From Methylophaga thiooxydans DMS010 (lineage in GTDB: Bacteria > Pseudomonadota > Gammaproteobacteria > Nitrosococcales > Methylophagaceae), in the NCBI RefSeq assembly GCF_000156355.1, contig NZ_GG657899.1, positions 536,828 through 600,827 on the forward strand: DNA of 64,000 nt, in the 5' to 3' direction. The notes beneath the pieces are model-generated. The model worked only from the letters and a program-made list of their open reading frames with translations. It searched no databases and was not told the DNA's origin. The position numbers and the translations under genes are program-made. This document shows positions 47,016-56,379 of the stretch, piece by piece; positions within the stretch are counted from its first letter, which is position 1; every line of letters begins with the position of its first letter.

Positions 47016-47661
47016 TAACAAAATAAGTGTTCTTCTGGTGGATGACCATGAAGTTGTCCGCGCGGGTTTCAGAATGTTGCTGTCTACGCAGGCGTTTATT
47101 GGTGACATTATGGACGTGAATCGAGGAGAGCTTGTTGGCCAGGAATATGAACGACTGCAACCTGATGTGGTGGTGATGGATTTATCCATGCCGGGTATTG
47201 GTGGGTTAGAGACTATTCGCAGACTTCACAGGCAAGATGCTGATGCAGTAGTGCTGGTTTACAGTATTCATGATGAGTCTATTTATGTAGAACGAGCAAT
47301 GCAGGCAGGTGCGAAAGGGTATGTCAGTAAAAACAGTGCAGCAGAAGTGCTGGCTGAAGCGGTAAAAACGGTTGCCGGTGGCAAGCAATACATTGAGCAG
47401 AAGTTGCTACCCGAAAAGGATGATGTTCGTTATGTCGATATTGATCATTATCGCGAGGTAGTAGATTTATTATCACCTCGTGAATTTGATGTTTTTTGTC
47501 GCTTAGCGAGAGGAATGACTGCTCATGCAGTGGCGACAGATTTGCACTTAGGCTATAAAACCGTAGCAAACTACAACACTCAAATAAAAAGTAAGCTCAA
47601 AGTGAGCACCGCAGCAGAACTCGCCAATATCGCCGTTGTTTTGGGCATTATTAAGCCGTAG
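47008..47661 (+). CDS. NarL/FixJ-type response regulator
   Basis: A 217-residue regulator with a receiver domain (acidic pair D12-D13, phospho-acceptor D58 in VVVMDLSMPG, GAKGYVSKNS near residue 105) and a C-terminal LuxR-type helix-turn-helix (LSPREFDVFCRLARGMTAHAVATDLHLGYKTVANY). It is the cognate partner of the overlapping kinase. Such regulators bind short inverted repeats; the TAGGA-N5-TCCTA palindromes in this window are candidate sites (inference). The gene ends the cluster; no clear terminator follows before the malic enzyme gene. Confidence 0.92.
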   Translation: MIDNKISVLLVDDHEVVRAGFRMLLSTQAFIGDIMDVNRGELVGQEYERLQPDVVVMDLSMPGIGGLETIRRLHRQDADAVVLVYSIHDESIYVERAMQAGAKGYVSKNSAAEVLAEAVKTVAGGKQYIEQKLLPEKDDVRYVDIDHYREVVDLLSPREFDVFCRLARGMTAHAVATDLHLGYKTVANYNTQIKSKLKVSTAAELANIAVVLGIIKP

Positions 47662-47827
47662 TCCGTGGGGATTAAGAATTAGAGTTCACAACACTTAAAG
47701 AAAAATAAACCTGATAGCCTGGTTTGAATTTATTCATGCCAGGCTTTTGTTTATAAACCGCTTGAAATGAAGCGGGTACTCAGGTTTATACTGAAGTCAG
47801 ACGCCCATAGGATTAGGACTGCTGCAG

Positions 47828-49513
47828 ATGAACGCTGATGTTTCACAAGACCCAATTTATATTCCCTTCACTGGTCCAACGTTGACCTCAGTGCCGATAC
47901 TGAACAAAGGGACGGCTTTTTCTGAACAAGAACGCCATGACTTTAATCTGATCGGACTGATACCACACCGGTTTGAGACAATTGAAGAGCAGGCTGAGCG
48001 CGCATACCTTCAGTATTGCAGCTTTGATGAGCCTATTAACAAGCATATCTATCTCCGCACGATTCAAGATACCAACGAAACCCTGTTCTATTATTTACTG
48101 CAACAATATTTGGCAGAAATGATGCCTATCATTTATACCCCGACGGTAGGGGAAGCCTGTGAACGGTTTTCTCAAATCTATCGTCGCGCCAGAGGTTTGT
48201 TTATTGCTTATCCCGAGCGGCATCATATTGATGAAATTTTGCATAATGCGACAAAGCAACATGTCAAAGTAATCGTAGTGACGGATGGCAGTCGTATTCT
48301 CGGCTTAGGTGATCAGGGCGCTGGTGGTATGGGAATCCCGATTGGTAAGCTGTCCCTTTATACCGCCTGTGCTGGCATCAGTCCGGCATATACCTTACCG
48401 ATTATGTTGGATGTGGGTACAGACAACGAAACGTTACTTAATAACCCGATGTATATGGGTTGGAAACATCCGAGAATTAGCAGTGAAGAATACGATGACT
48501 TTATTGAGTTATTTGTTCGCGCGATGGAAAAACGCTGGCCCGGTGTTCTATTACAGTTTGAGGATTTCGAACAACAAAAAGCGCTACCGCTACTTGAGCG
48601 CTATCAGGACGAGGTTTGCTGTTTTAATGATGATATTCAAGGTACAGCAGCGGTTTCTGTGGGCTCCCTGATTGCTGCTTGTAAGGTTAAAAACGAGCAA
48701 TTATCGCAGCAGACTGTGGTCTTTGCCGGTGCGGGTTCAGCAGGCTGTGGCATTGCTGAACAAATGGTTCGCCAAATGTGTGTGGAAGGTTTGACTGAAG
48801 CTCAGGCAAGAGCACGTATTTTTATGGTCGATAGACAAGGTTTGCTGACCACCTCAATGACGGGGTTGTATGATTTCCAAAAACGACTGGCTCAAAAGCT
48901 ACCGACAGGAACTGAGACTCCAGAAACAATCAGTCTTCAGCAGGTTGTAGAGCTGGCAAAGCCGACCGTTTTGATTGGCGTATCGGGGCAAGCAGGGCTG
49001 TTTAGTGAAAACGTGGTTAAAACCATGCATGCTTATTGTCACCATCCAATTATATTCCCTTTGAGCAACCCCTCCAAACAGGTAGAGGCATTACCACAGG
49101 ATCTGATTGAGTGGACACAAGGACAGGCTTTAATTGCAACTGGTAGTCCATTTAAACCGGTGCAGTTTAATGGTCAGGAATATGTTATTTCCCAATGTAA
49201 TAATAGCTATATTTTCCCGGGAATTGGCCTTGCCGTTGTGGCAGCGGGCATCACACGAGTAACAAATGAAATGATGATGGTCGCGAGTGAGGTACTGGCA
49301 GCACATTCGCCATTATTAAACAGTGAGGAGGCTGCTTTGCTACCACCGCTGGAATCAATAACAGCATTAAGCAAAGAAATTGCTTTTTATGTTGCGAAGT
49401 CTGCACAAAAAGCGGGATTAGCCATTGAAACGTCTGAGTCAGTATTACGAGCCAATATTGCAGAGCATTTTTGGCAACCACGTTATCGAGATTATCGGCG
49501 GCGTAGCGTTTAG
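47828..49513 (+). CDS. maeA: NAD-dependent malic enzyme
   Basis: Oxidative decarboxylation of malate to pyruvate with NAD. The 561-residue length (565 in E. coli MaeA) and the malic enzyme signature [16 protein letters not shown], the malate-binding [23 protein letters not shown] and [26 protein letters not shown], and the NAD-binding [15 protein letters not shown] with C-terminal [26 protein letters not shown] identify the large (non-MaeB) class. The gene stands alone with 166 bp upstream. It feeds carbon between the citric acid cycle and pyruvate. Confidence 0.94.
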   Translation: MNADVSQDPIYIPFTGPTLTSVPILNKGTAFSEQERHDFNLIGLIPHRFETIEEQAERAYLQYCSFDEPINKHIYLRTIQDTNETLFYYLLQQYLAEMMPIIYTPTVGEACERFSQIYRRARGLFIAYPERHHIDEILHNATKQHVKVIVVTDGSRILGLGDQGAGGMGIPIGKLSLYTACAGISPAYTLPIMLDVGTDNETLLNNPMYMGWKHPRISSEEYDDFIELFVRAMEKRWPGVLLQFEDFEQQKALPLLERYQDEVCCFNDDIQGTAAVSVGSLIAACKVKNEQLSQQTVVFAGAGSAGCGIAEQMVRQMCVEGLTEAQARARIFMVDRQGLLTTSMTGLYDFQKRLAQKLPTGTETPETISLQQVVELAKPTVLIGVSGQAGLFSENVVKTMHAYCHHPIIFPLSNPSKQVEALPQDLIEWTQGQALIATGSPFKPVQFNGQEYVISQCNNSYIFPGIGLAVVAAGITRVTNEMMMVASEVLAAHSPLLNSEEAALLPPLESITALSKEIAFYVAKSAQKAGLAIETSESVLRANIAEHFWQPRYRDYRRRSV

Positions 49514-49555
49514 GAAAAACTTCCCTGTTTATCATCATTAAGCATTGTTAGCCTA

Positions 49556-49593
49556 TAGGAGAAATTCCTAAATATAACGATGAGTGTTATACT
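49556..49593 (+). promoter_or_regulatory. promoter of the second PepSY gene with TAGGA palindrome over the -35
   Basis: TAGGA-N5-TCCTA (49556-49570) overlaps a poor -35 (TTCCTA, 49565-49570); 17 bases later TATACT (49588-49593) is a good -10. The weak -35 covered by a palindrome suggests dependence on an activator. The surrounding CTATAGGA-N3-ATTCCT matches the 17-mers at 32187 and 34243. Confidence 0.55.
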
Positions 49594-49672
49594 TTGTTCA
49601 CAAGTTTGATCATTGCTCTTGTGGGTAGAGACTGGTCTTTTTAGATCTCAACTTCTTTAAATGGAGCTTAAT

Positions 49673-50227
49673 ATGACAAAACATTTCCTTAAGATTATTC
49701 CTGCAACAATCGCTTTAGCCCTGTCTTCAACTGCTTTTGCCGATCATGATAATTACGATCTGGATGATATTCGTAGCTGGGATATTGTCAAAATCGAAAC
49801 CTGTCTTGATGCAGCGTTAGATACCATTCCTGGTAATGCGCGCAAAGTCGAACTTAAGATGGAAGGTGATGATCCTGTTTATGAATTTGATATTGAAGCT
49901 GATGCCGATGGCTCAGTCTATAATGTCGAGTGTAATGCAGAAGAAGGTTTCGTAACAGAAATCGAACGTGAAGTGGCTGCAGATGATGCAACATTCAAAA
50001 AGCTGGCTAAAATTTCACAAGCTGAAGCAAAAGAAGTCGCTTTGACTTTCCACCCTGGTGAAGTAGTTTCATCAGAAATGGAGCTGGGCTTTGATGGCGA
50101 TGCTACCTATGAATTTGATATTCAAAGCATTCACGGTTATGAAGTAAAAGTCGATGTTGATGCCGCTACCGGCGAAATCGAAGAAGCCAATATCGAACTG
50201 TACGAAATTGGTATGGAAAAAGAATAA
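49673..50227 (+). CDS. secreted double-PepSY protein, lanpepsy-like (paralogue 2)
   Basis: From ATG 49673 (GGAG six bases upstream) the protein has 184 residues with a signal peptide (cleavage after AFA, about residue 23). The mature part is very acidic and has two PepSY-like repeats (PGNARKVELKMEGDDPVYEFDI and PGEVVSSEMELGFDGDATYEFDI). The two cysteines (ETCL and NVEC) and the IEREV segment are shared with the protein at 23005-23508. EADADGSV in the first repeat is DxDxDG-like. Binding of a hard metal ion such as calcium or a lanthanide is plausible from the acidity and from similarity of architecture to lanpepsy, but unproven. It has its own promoter and ends in a bidirectional terminator. 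Confidence 0.72.
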   Translation: MTKHFLKIIPATIALALSSTAFADHDNYDLDDIRSWDIVKIETCLDAALDTIPGNARKVELKMEGDDPVYEFDIEADADGSVYNVECNAEEGFVTEIEREVAADDATFKKLAKISQAEAKEVALTFHPGEVVSSEMELGFDGDATYEFDIQSIHGYEVKVDVDAATGEIEEANIELYEIGMEKE

Positions 50228-50248
50228 ATAGACTTTTTTCACATACAT

Positions 50249-50279
50249 AAAAAAGCCGCTGATTACAGCGGCTTTTTTT
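50249..50279. terminator. bidirectional terminator between PepSY gene and valS
   Basis: AAAAAAGCCGCTG pairs with CAGCGGCTTTTTT around ATTA. It serves both convergent genes. Confidence 0.9.
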
Positions 50280-50292
50280 ATGCTTAAAGTGT

Positions 50293-53115
50293 CTAGCTGA
50301 GAGCTTTTAGCTGTTGCTCAAATTGCTGATAAGCTTGCTGCATTTCAGCCAGTTTATCTTTTTCTTTCGCGACAACTTCTGCTGGCGCTTTAGCCACATA
50401 GTTTTCGTTAGCCAGCTTGCCTGAAGACTGCTTGATGACTTTTTCTAATTTCGCCATTTCTTTTGTCAGGCGAGAAATCTCAGCATCTTTATCAATCAAA
50501 CCTTCCAACGGAATTAAGATTTCCATTTTGCCTACCAATGCAGTTGCTGCTGCAGGTGCATCACCTTTGAGTAGTTCGATCGTTTCAAGATTAGCCAGAC
50601 GGCTTAAAAATTGTTGGTTATTGTCCAATATTGACTCATCGGCGCTTGAAGCATCTTTGAGTAACACCGGTAATGCTTTTTTCGGTGCGATATTCATTTG
50701 CGAGCGAATTGAGCGCACGCCTGTGACGAACTGCATGACCCATTCCATTTCTGTCACCGCGGCTTCATCAATCTTGTTCGCATCGGCAACAGGATAGGGT
50801 TGGCGCATTATGGTATTGCCTGATTTACCTGCCAACGGGGCAATCGTTTGCCAGATTTCTTCAGTGATAAATGGCATAAATGGATGCGCCATACGAAGCG
50901 TGGCTTCCAAAACACGCACTAAGGTGCGACGCGTACCTCGTTTTGCTGCTTCTGTGGCTGAATCACTGGTAAGGACAGGTTTGGATAGCTCTAGGTACCA
51001 ATCACAATAATTATTCCAGATAAACTCATAGATACTTTGTGTCGCATGATCAAAACGGTATCCGTCGATGGCTTTGGTGACGTTCTGTTCCGTGGTTTGT
51101 AACTGAGAAATAATCCAGCGGTCAGCCAAACTTAATTCGACATCGTCATTCTCAACACCCGTATCTTGACCTTCGGTATTCATCAACACGTAACGGGCTG
51201 CATTCCATAATTTGTTACAGAAATTACGGTAACCGGCGATACGGTTCATATCAAAGTTGATATCACGGCCGGTGGAAGCCAATGAGGCAAAGGTAAAGCG
51301 CAATGCGTCAGTACCATGAGGCTCAATGCCTTCCGGGAATTCTTTGCGTGTCGCTTTTTCAATTTTCTCTGCGAGCTGCGGCCGCATCATGCCCGAGGTG
51401 CGTTTCTGAACTAGTGTTTCCAGATCGATACCATCAATAATATCGATAGGATCAAGCACGTTGCCTTTAGATTTAGACATCTTATGGCCGTGCGAATCAC
51501 GCACCAGACCATGAATGTAGACTTCTTTAAAGGGCACATCATCGAGGAAATGGATGCCCATCATCATCATTCTGGCGACCCAGAAAAAGATGATGTCAAA
51601 ACCGGTCACCAGTACATTACCGGGATACCAGGTTTTAACGGCATCGTCCTGTTTAGGCCAACCTAGGGTTGAGAACGGCCACAGTGCAGAAGAGAACCAG
51701 GTATCTAATACGTCCTCATCCTGTGTAAGTTTCAGATCGGCAGCTAGACTGTGTTCAGCTCGAACGCTTTCTTCATCATGACCGACATAGACATTGCCTT
51801 GTTCGTCGTACCAGGCTGGAATGCGATGTCCCCACCAGAGTTGGCGCGATATACACCAGTCTTGGATGTCTCGCATCCAGCTAAAATACATGTTTTCGTA
51901 TGATTTGGGGACAAATTGGACCTTACCGGTTTCAACTGCTTCAATTGCCGGTTTGGCCAACGTTTTGGCATCAACGTACCACTGGTCGGTCAGCATAGGC
52001 TCGATGACTACACCACCACGATCGCCATAAGGTACGGTCAGCTCATGATCTTTGATTTCTTGTAATAAACTAGCCGCGTCAAAATCAGCGACGATGGCCT
52101 TACGGGCAGCAAAGCGCTCCAAGCCACGGTAGGCTTCTGGAATTGTAGCTTTAATATCCGTATTGCTACTGCCATCAGTGTTAAATACCTGTGGCAGGTC
52201 ACGGACGTCGCCATTCAGGGTAAAGATATTAATCATCGGCAGGCCACAACGTTTACCGACTTCATAGTCGTTAAAGTCATGTGCAGGGGTTACTTTGACC
52301 GCACCCGTGCCTTTTTCCATATCTGCGTGTTCATCAGCGACGATAGGGATACGGCGATCCACCAAGGGTAGAAGAATCTCTTTACCAATCAGGTTTTTAT
52401 AACGTGGATCTTCTGGGTTAACTGCCACACCGGTATCACCCAGCATGGTTTCTGGTCGGGTGGTAGCCACCACAATGAAGTCCTTGCCTTCACTGGTAGT
52501 GAGTCCGTCTGCCAGTGGGTAACGCAAGTGCCACATATGACCTTTCTGGTCACGGTTTTCCACTTCCAGATCAGAAATGGCTGTGTGTAGTTTGGGGTCC
52601 CAGTTAACCAGACGCTTGCCGCGATAAATCAGGCCTTCTTTATGCAGTTTAACGAACACATGTTTAACGGCTTCTGAAAGGTCGTCATCCATGGTGAAGC
52701 GGTTACGTGACCAGTCCAGTGAGGAACCAAGACGGCGCAACTGGCGGGTGATATTACCGCCGGACTCTTCTTTCCATTTCCAGATGCGTTTGGTGAAATC
52801 TTCACGGCCCACCTCGTGACGCGTTTTGCCTTCGGCATTGACCTGACGCTCTACTACCATCTGTGTAGCGATACCGGCATGATCAGTGCCCGGTTGCCAC
52901 AGGGTATTGTCGCCCTTCATCCGATGGTAGCGGGTGAGGGTATCCATAATGGTGTTATTGAAACCGTGCCCCATGTGTAAACTACCGGTGACATTTGGAG
53001 GCGGTAGCATGATGGAGTAGGGCGTGCCTTCACCTGACGGTTGGAACTCACCATCCTGTTCCCATTTCTGGTACCAACGTTGTTCAATTGCGTCTGGGCT
53101 GTATGTTTTTTCCAT
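50293..53115 (-). CDS. valS: valyl-tRNA synthetase
   Basis: Class I aminoacyl-tRNA synthetase of 940 residues (951 in E. coli). The HIGH motif is HMGH at 47-50 in [15 protein letters not shown], and KMSKS is in [14 protein letters not shown] near residue 550. The connective editing domain (about 190-345), the anticodon-binding domain and the C-terminal valyl coiled coil (about 870-940, [22 protein letters not shown]) are present. It is the last gene of pepA-holC-valS, the order also found in E. coli, 116 bp after holC. Confidence 0.97.
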   Translation of the reverse strand: MEKTYSPDAIEQRWYQKWEQDGEFQPSGEGTPYSIMLPPPNVTGSLHMGHGFNNTIMDTLTRYHRMKGDNTLWQPGTDHAGIATQMVVERQVNAEGKTRHEVGREDFTKRIWKWKEESGGNITRQLRRLGSSLDWSRNRFTMDDDLSEAVKHVFVKLHKEGLIYRGKRLVNWDPKLHTAISDLEVENRDQKGHMWHLRYPLADGLTTSEGKDFIVVATTRPETMLGDTGVAVNPEDPRYKNLIGKEILLPLVDRRIPIVADEHADMEKGTGAVKVTPAHDFNDYEVGKRCGLPMINIFTLNGDVRDLPQVFNTDGSSNTDIKATIPEAYRGLERFAARKAIVADFDAASLLQEIKDHELTVPYGDRGGVVIEPMLTDQWYVDAKTLAKPAIEAVETGKVQFVPKSYENMYFSWMRDIQDWCISRQLWWGHRIPAWYDEQGNVYVGHDEESVRAEHSLAADLKLTQDEDVLDTWFSSALWPFSTLGWPKQDDAVKTWYPGNVLVTGFDIIFFWVARMMMMGIHFLDDVPFKEVYIHGLVRDSHGHKMSKSKGNVLDPIDIIDGIDLETLVQKRTSGMMRPQLAEKIEKATRKEFPEGIEPHGTDALRFTFASLASTGRDINFDMNRIAGYRNFCNKLWNAARYVLMNTEGQDTGVENDDVELSLADRWIISQLQTTEQNVTKAIDGYRFDHATQSIYEFIWNNYCDWYLELSKPVLTSDSATEAAKRGTRRTLVRVLEATLRMAHPFMPFITEEIWQTIAPLAGKSGNTIMRQPYPVADANKIDEAAVTEMEWVMQFVTGVRSIRSQMNIAPKKALPVLLKDASSADESILDNNQQFLSRLANLETIELLKGDAPAAATALVGKMEILIPLEGLIDKDAEISRLTKEMAKLEKVIKQSSGKLANENYVAKAPAEVVAKEKDKLAEMQQAYQQFEQQLKALS

Positions 53116-53231
53116 GGAAATCTTTTTTAGGTCAAAGTCGTCTAAACAAGCAGGGCATTATACCTGTTGCGGTCCATCCTGTTCAGTGCAAAGGGAAATT
53201 AGTTTTTAACAATAACGTTGAGCGGAATGCC

Positions 53232-53660
53232 TTAGACGTGGAACGTATCGAGCTCGTAACCGCGTTGCTTATAAAACTGAAAGCGCTGACGCCCCGCCTG
53301 CTTTACATCATCGTTATCATCAATGACTTCGGCCACGCGATCGAATTGACTGAAAAAAAGTGGCTGTTGTTCGGTAAGGTTGATTAAGACATCCATCAAC
53401 CGTGGTGGGGTACTATCCTTATGTCCGATTAACACGGGACTTTGATTGTCGGCATCCGTGTTGATAACTTCATGAGGTACGAAGCTCTCAGGACGAATTG
53501 CCCATAACGCTTCATCAAGCGCTGCACTTTGCTCGGCGTTATCGGTATGGATATATACCTGATGCCCTTGATGATAAGCCTTTTCAGCTAAACGGCAGGC
53601 GAATGCCTGCCGTTTCTCAAACTGTGTCGATTTCAGTATGTAAAAACTGACTCGGGTCAT
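53232..53660 (-). CDS. holC: DNA polymerase III chi subunit
   Basis: HolC (chi) joins the clamp-loader complex to single-strand binding protein through psi. The 142-residue protein, from the ATG at 53658-53660, begins MTRVSFYILKSTQFEKRQAFACRLAEKAY and ends in the FYKQRGYELDTF segment typical of chi. The open frame extends six residues upstream into pepA but the family start is MTRVSFYIL. It starts one base after the pepA stop, suggesting coupled translation. Confidence 0.9.
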   Translation of the reverse strand: MTRVSFYILKSTQFEKRQAFACRLAEKAYHQGHQVYIHTDNAEQSAALDEALWAIRPESFVPHEVINTDADNQSPVLIGHKDSTPPRLMDVLINLTEQQPLFFSQFDRVAEVIDDNDDVKQAGRQRFQFYKQRGYELDTFHV

Positions 53661-53661
53661 A

Positions 53662-55155
53662 TCAGCTGTTGGCTTCAATGCGGTTAAGCAGATATTGCAC
53701 TAATAACGGCACTGGTCTTCCGGTTGCGCCTTTAGCTTTGCCACTGTTCCATGCGGTGCCGGCAATATCCAGATGTGCCCAGGTGAATTTTTCAGTAAAC
53801 CGTGAAAGAAAACACGCAGCAGTAACACTACCGGCTTCTTTGCCGCCAACATTAGCGATATCAGCAAAGTTGCTATCGAGCTGTTGTTGGTAGTCATCCC
53901 AGATGGGTAACTGCCAAGTACGATCGTAGCTATCATTACCGGCTTTGATTAAATCGTCAGCCAGTGTTTGATCGTTTGCCATCACGCCCGTGGTAACACT
54001 ACCCAGAGCGACAATGATGGCACCGGTTAAGGTGGCTATATCAATCACAATGTCAGGGTTGAAACGTTCACTGTAGGTCAAAGCATCACACAGGATCAGG
54101 CGACCTTCAGCATCCGTGTTGAGAATTTCGATGGTTTTACCGGCCATGCTGGTAACGACATCACCTGGTTTGTTGGCATCACCATCAGGTAGATTTTCCG
54201 AGCTAGGTACCACGCCAACCACATTGATCGGCAGGCCCAATTCAGCAATGGTCTGGATCGTACCTAAAACACTGGCCGAACCACACATATCGTATTTCAT
54301 TTCATCCATGCCTTGAGATGGCTTGAGTGAAATACCACCGGCATCAAATGTTAGGCCTTTACCGACTAAAACAACAGGACGAGCATCACCGGCACCGTTA
54401 TATTCCATAGTGATAAGTTTTGCGGGTTGGCGACTGCCTCGAGAAACAGACAAAAATGAGCCCATGCCCAGTTCTTCCATGTCCGCTTCTTCTAATACGG
54501 TGGTTTTTACCGAATCGAACTGCTGTCCGAGTTTGACCGCTTGTTCTGCCAAATATGTAGGTGTGCAGATGTTACCCGGCAAATTGCCCAGTTCTTTTGC
54601 TAGGTTCATACCTTTACCAATGGCTGAACCCTGAGCCAAAGCTTGTCCAAATGCAGCGGTATCAGCATCATCCGCTGCGAAGCTGAGTTGTTGCAGTGGT
54701 TTTTCAAGCGGTTTGTTGTCGCTTTTGGTTTGTGTGTATTTATAAAGCGCTGACTCAGTGTTGCAGGCTGTTTGGCGTACTTTCCAAGCGGCGTTACGGT
54801 TTGAGAGCTCGACTTCGGCAAAGGTGCAAACAACAGATTGCGCGCCACTGTCATTCAGCACTTGCGCCATCGTTGTGGTAGCGGCATTAAAATCATTCTC
54901 TGTCGTCTTGCCTTTTTTACCAAACCCAACCAACAGAAGGCGAGTTGCTTTTATGCCGCTCGGGTGATGAATGAATAGCGTTTGTCCACGCTTACCAGTC
55001 ATATCGCCGCTATCGATAACTCGCTGAACCGCGCCTTGACTGTCTTCATCAAGTTGAGCAGCAGACGGACTAAGCTCTCCGCCATCGTAGATTGCGACAG
55101 CAAGGCAATCAGTCTCTAGGCTCGCCAGAGCATCTGTTGTGACAAAATACTGCAT
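53662..55155 (-). CDS. pepA: leucyl aminopeptidase PepA
   Basis: A 497-residue M17 aminopeptidase, hexameric with two metal ions per site. The metal and catalytic residues are all present: K266, D271 and K278 in VGKGLTFDAGGISLKPS, D289, and D348, E350 and R352 in NTDAEGRL, offset by four from the E. coli numbering. PepA of E. coli also binds DNA in site-specific recombination and carAB control. It is the first gene of the - strand operon and divergent from lptF. GGAG precedes the ATG. Confidence 0.96.
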   Translation of the reverse strand: MQYFVTTDALASLETDCLAVAIYDGGELSPSAAQLDEDSQGAVQRVIDSGDMTGKRGQTLFIHHPSGIKATRLLLVGFGKKGKTTENDFNAATTTMAQVLNDSGAQSVVCTFAEVELSNRNAAWKVRQTACNTESALYKYTQTKSDNKPLEKPLQQLSFAADDADTAAFGQALAQGSAIGKGMNLAKELGNLPGNICTPTYLAEQAVKLGQQFDSVKTTVLEEADMEELGMGSFLSVSRGSRQPAKLITMEYNGAGDARPVVLVGKGLTFDAGGISLKPSQGMDEMKYDMCGSASVLGTIQTIAELGLPINVVGVVPSSENLPDGDANKPGDVVTSMAGKTIEILNTDAEGRLILCDALTYSERFNPDIVIDIATLTGAIIVALGSVTTGVMANDQTLADDLIKAGNDSYDRTWQLPIWDDYQQQLDSNFADIANVGGKEAGSVTAACFLSRFTEKFTWAHLDIAGTAWNSGKAKGATGRPVPLLVQYLLNRIEANS

Positions 55156-55245
55156 GGATTTCTCCTGTATGGATAATTTGGTTTAGACTTGTTCTTTTTA
55201 GTGTGTCAGAAATAACTGCTTTATTCTAACCAAGACTCTTCATTG

Positions 55246-56379
55246 ATGCGCAACGTTTCTAATTTGTTTTCCTCCTGGCTGGCAGTTGTTGACCGCTACA
55301 TGCTTAAGGAGTTCATTGTTAACCTCTTCGCTGTAACAGGCGTTTTGTGGTTGATCTATATTTCGACACGGTTTGCGCGTTACCTTGCTGATGCGGCTGT
55401 CGGTAATATGCCCGCAGACGTTATTTTCAGTTTGTTGGGCTTAAGCTCTTTAGGCGCATTATCCATACTTCTTCCCATTGGTGCTTTTTTGGCGGTCATG
55501 CTGACATTGGGACGAATGAGTTCTGATAACGAACTGACGGTGATGGCAGCCTGTGGGATCTCCACGTCACGTGTAATGCGAAATGTCATGCTGTTTTCAG
55601 GCACGATTGCGCTGATGGTTGCTGTGCTGTCGTTATTTGTTGTACCAGACGTTATGTCGGATCGCTATGAGTTGCAGACAAGGGCCAAGATGTCGGCAAA
55701 TACAACAGGCCTGATTGCCGGCAGTTTCAAAGAAAGCGGGGACGGTGACTGGACGTTTTATTCAGAAGGCCTGAGTGCAAATAAGCAGTTTATGGAAAAT
55801 GTCTTTATTGAAATTGAGGGTAAAGATAAGCCATTGATTTTCCGTTCAGAAACCGGGCATTTTGAAATTGATGCGGTGACAGGCAATAAGTTTTTGGTGT
55901 TGGAAAAAGGCTATCGCTACGAAGGTAATGCAGGTGATCAAGACTTTACCATTGCGCAATTTGCTTCACACAGCTTGTTAGTTGAAAAAGGTGATGCCGG
56001 TGAGGTAAGAGAGCGTCATAAAGCCATGCCGACAGGCGAATTATTAGAACGTGGTTCGGCACGAGATATTGCCGAGGTGCAGTGGCGGACATCGGCGGCA
56101 TTAATGACTTTACTGTTATGTCTAATGGCGATGCCACTGGCAAATGCAGGGCCGCGGCAGGGGCGTTATGCAGGGTTTGTCCCCGCCGTCCTGCTCTATA
56201 TTGTCTACAGTAACCTGCTTGGGGTTAACCGTGCTTGGGTAGCGAAAGGCGATTTGCCGACTTGGTTTGGCGGCATCTGGGTACATGTACTGATGCTGGG
56301 AGTCTTGTTGATCTTGCTTAATCGTCAAAAATTACGGCGTCTGATATCACAATACAAATATAGACTCAGCAACAAATGA
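55246..56379 (+). CDS. lptF: lipopolysaccharide export permease LptF
   Basis: LptF is one of the two permease subunits of the LptB2FG transporter that extracts lipopolysaccharide from the inner membrane. The 377-residue protein has three N-terminal helices (about 17-125), a periplasmic jellyroll domain (about 130-265) and three C-terminal helices (about 275-365), with GRMSSDNELTVMAACGIS as the coupling region. I chose ATG 55246; TTG at 55243 would add one residue and neither has a strong ribosome-binding site. It is divergent from pepA and overlaps lptG by four bases, as in E. coli. Confidence 0.94.
   Translation: MRNVSNLFSSWLAVVDRYMLKEFIVNLFAVTGVLWLIYISTRFARYLADAAVGNMPADVIFSLLGLSSLGALSILLPIGAFLAVMLTLGRMSSDNELTVMAACGISTSRVMRNVMLFSGTIALMVAVLSLFVVPDVMSDRYELQTRAKMSANTTGLIAGSFKESGDGDWTFYSEGLSANKQFMENVFIEIEGKDKPLIFRSETGHFEIDAVTGNKFLVLEKGYRYEGNAGDQDFTIAQFASHSLLVEKGDAGEVRERHKAMPTGELLERGSARDIAEVQWRTSAALMTLLLCLMAMPLANAGPRQGRYAGFVPAVLLYIVYSNLLGVNRAWVAKGDLPTWFGGIWVHVLMLGVLLILLNRQKLRRLISQYKYRLSNK

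Noticed and set aside
32369..47661. Naming the cluster MSHA or a standard type II secretion system
   Set aside because: The parts are similar but the order differs, mshM/mshN-like genes, gspC and gspK-type genes are not recognisable, and the linked PglL and kinase/regulator are unusual. I kept generic names.
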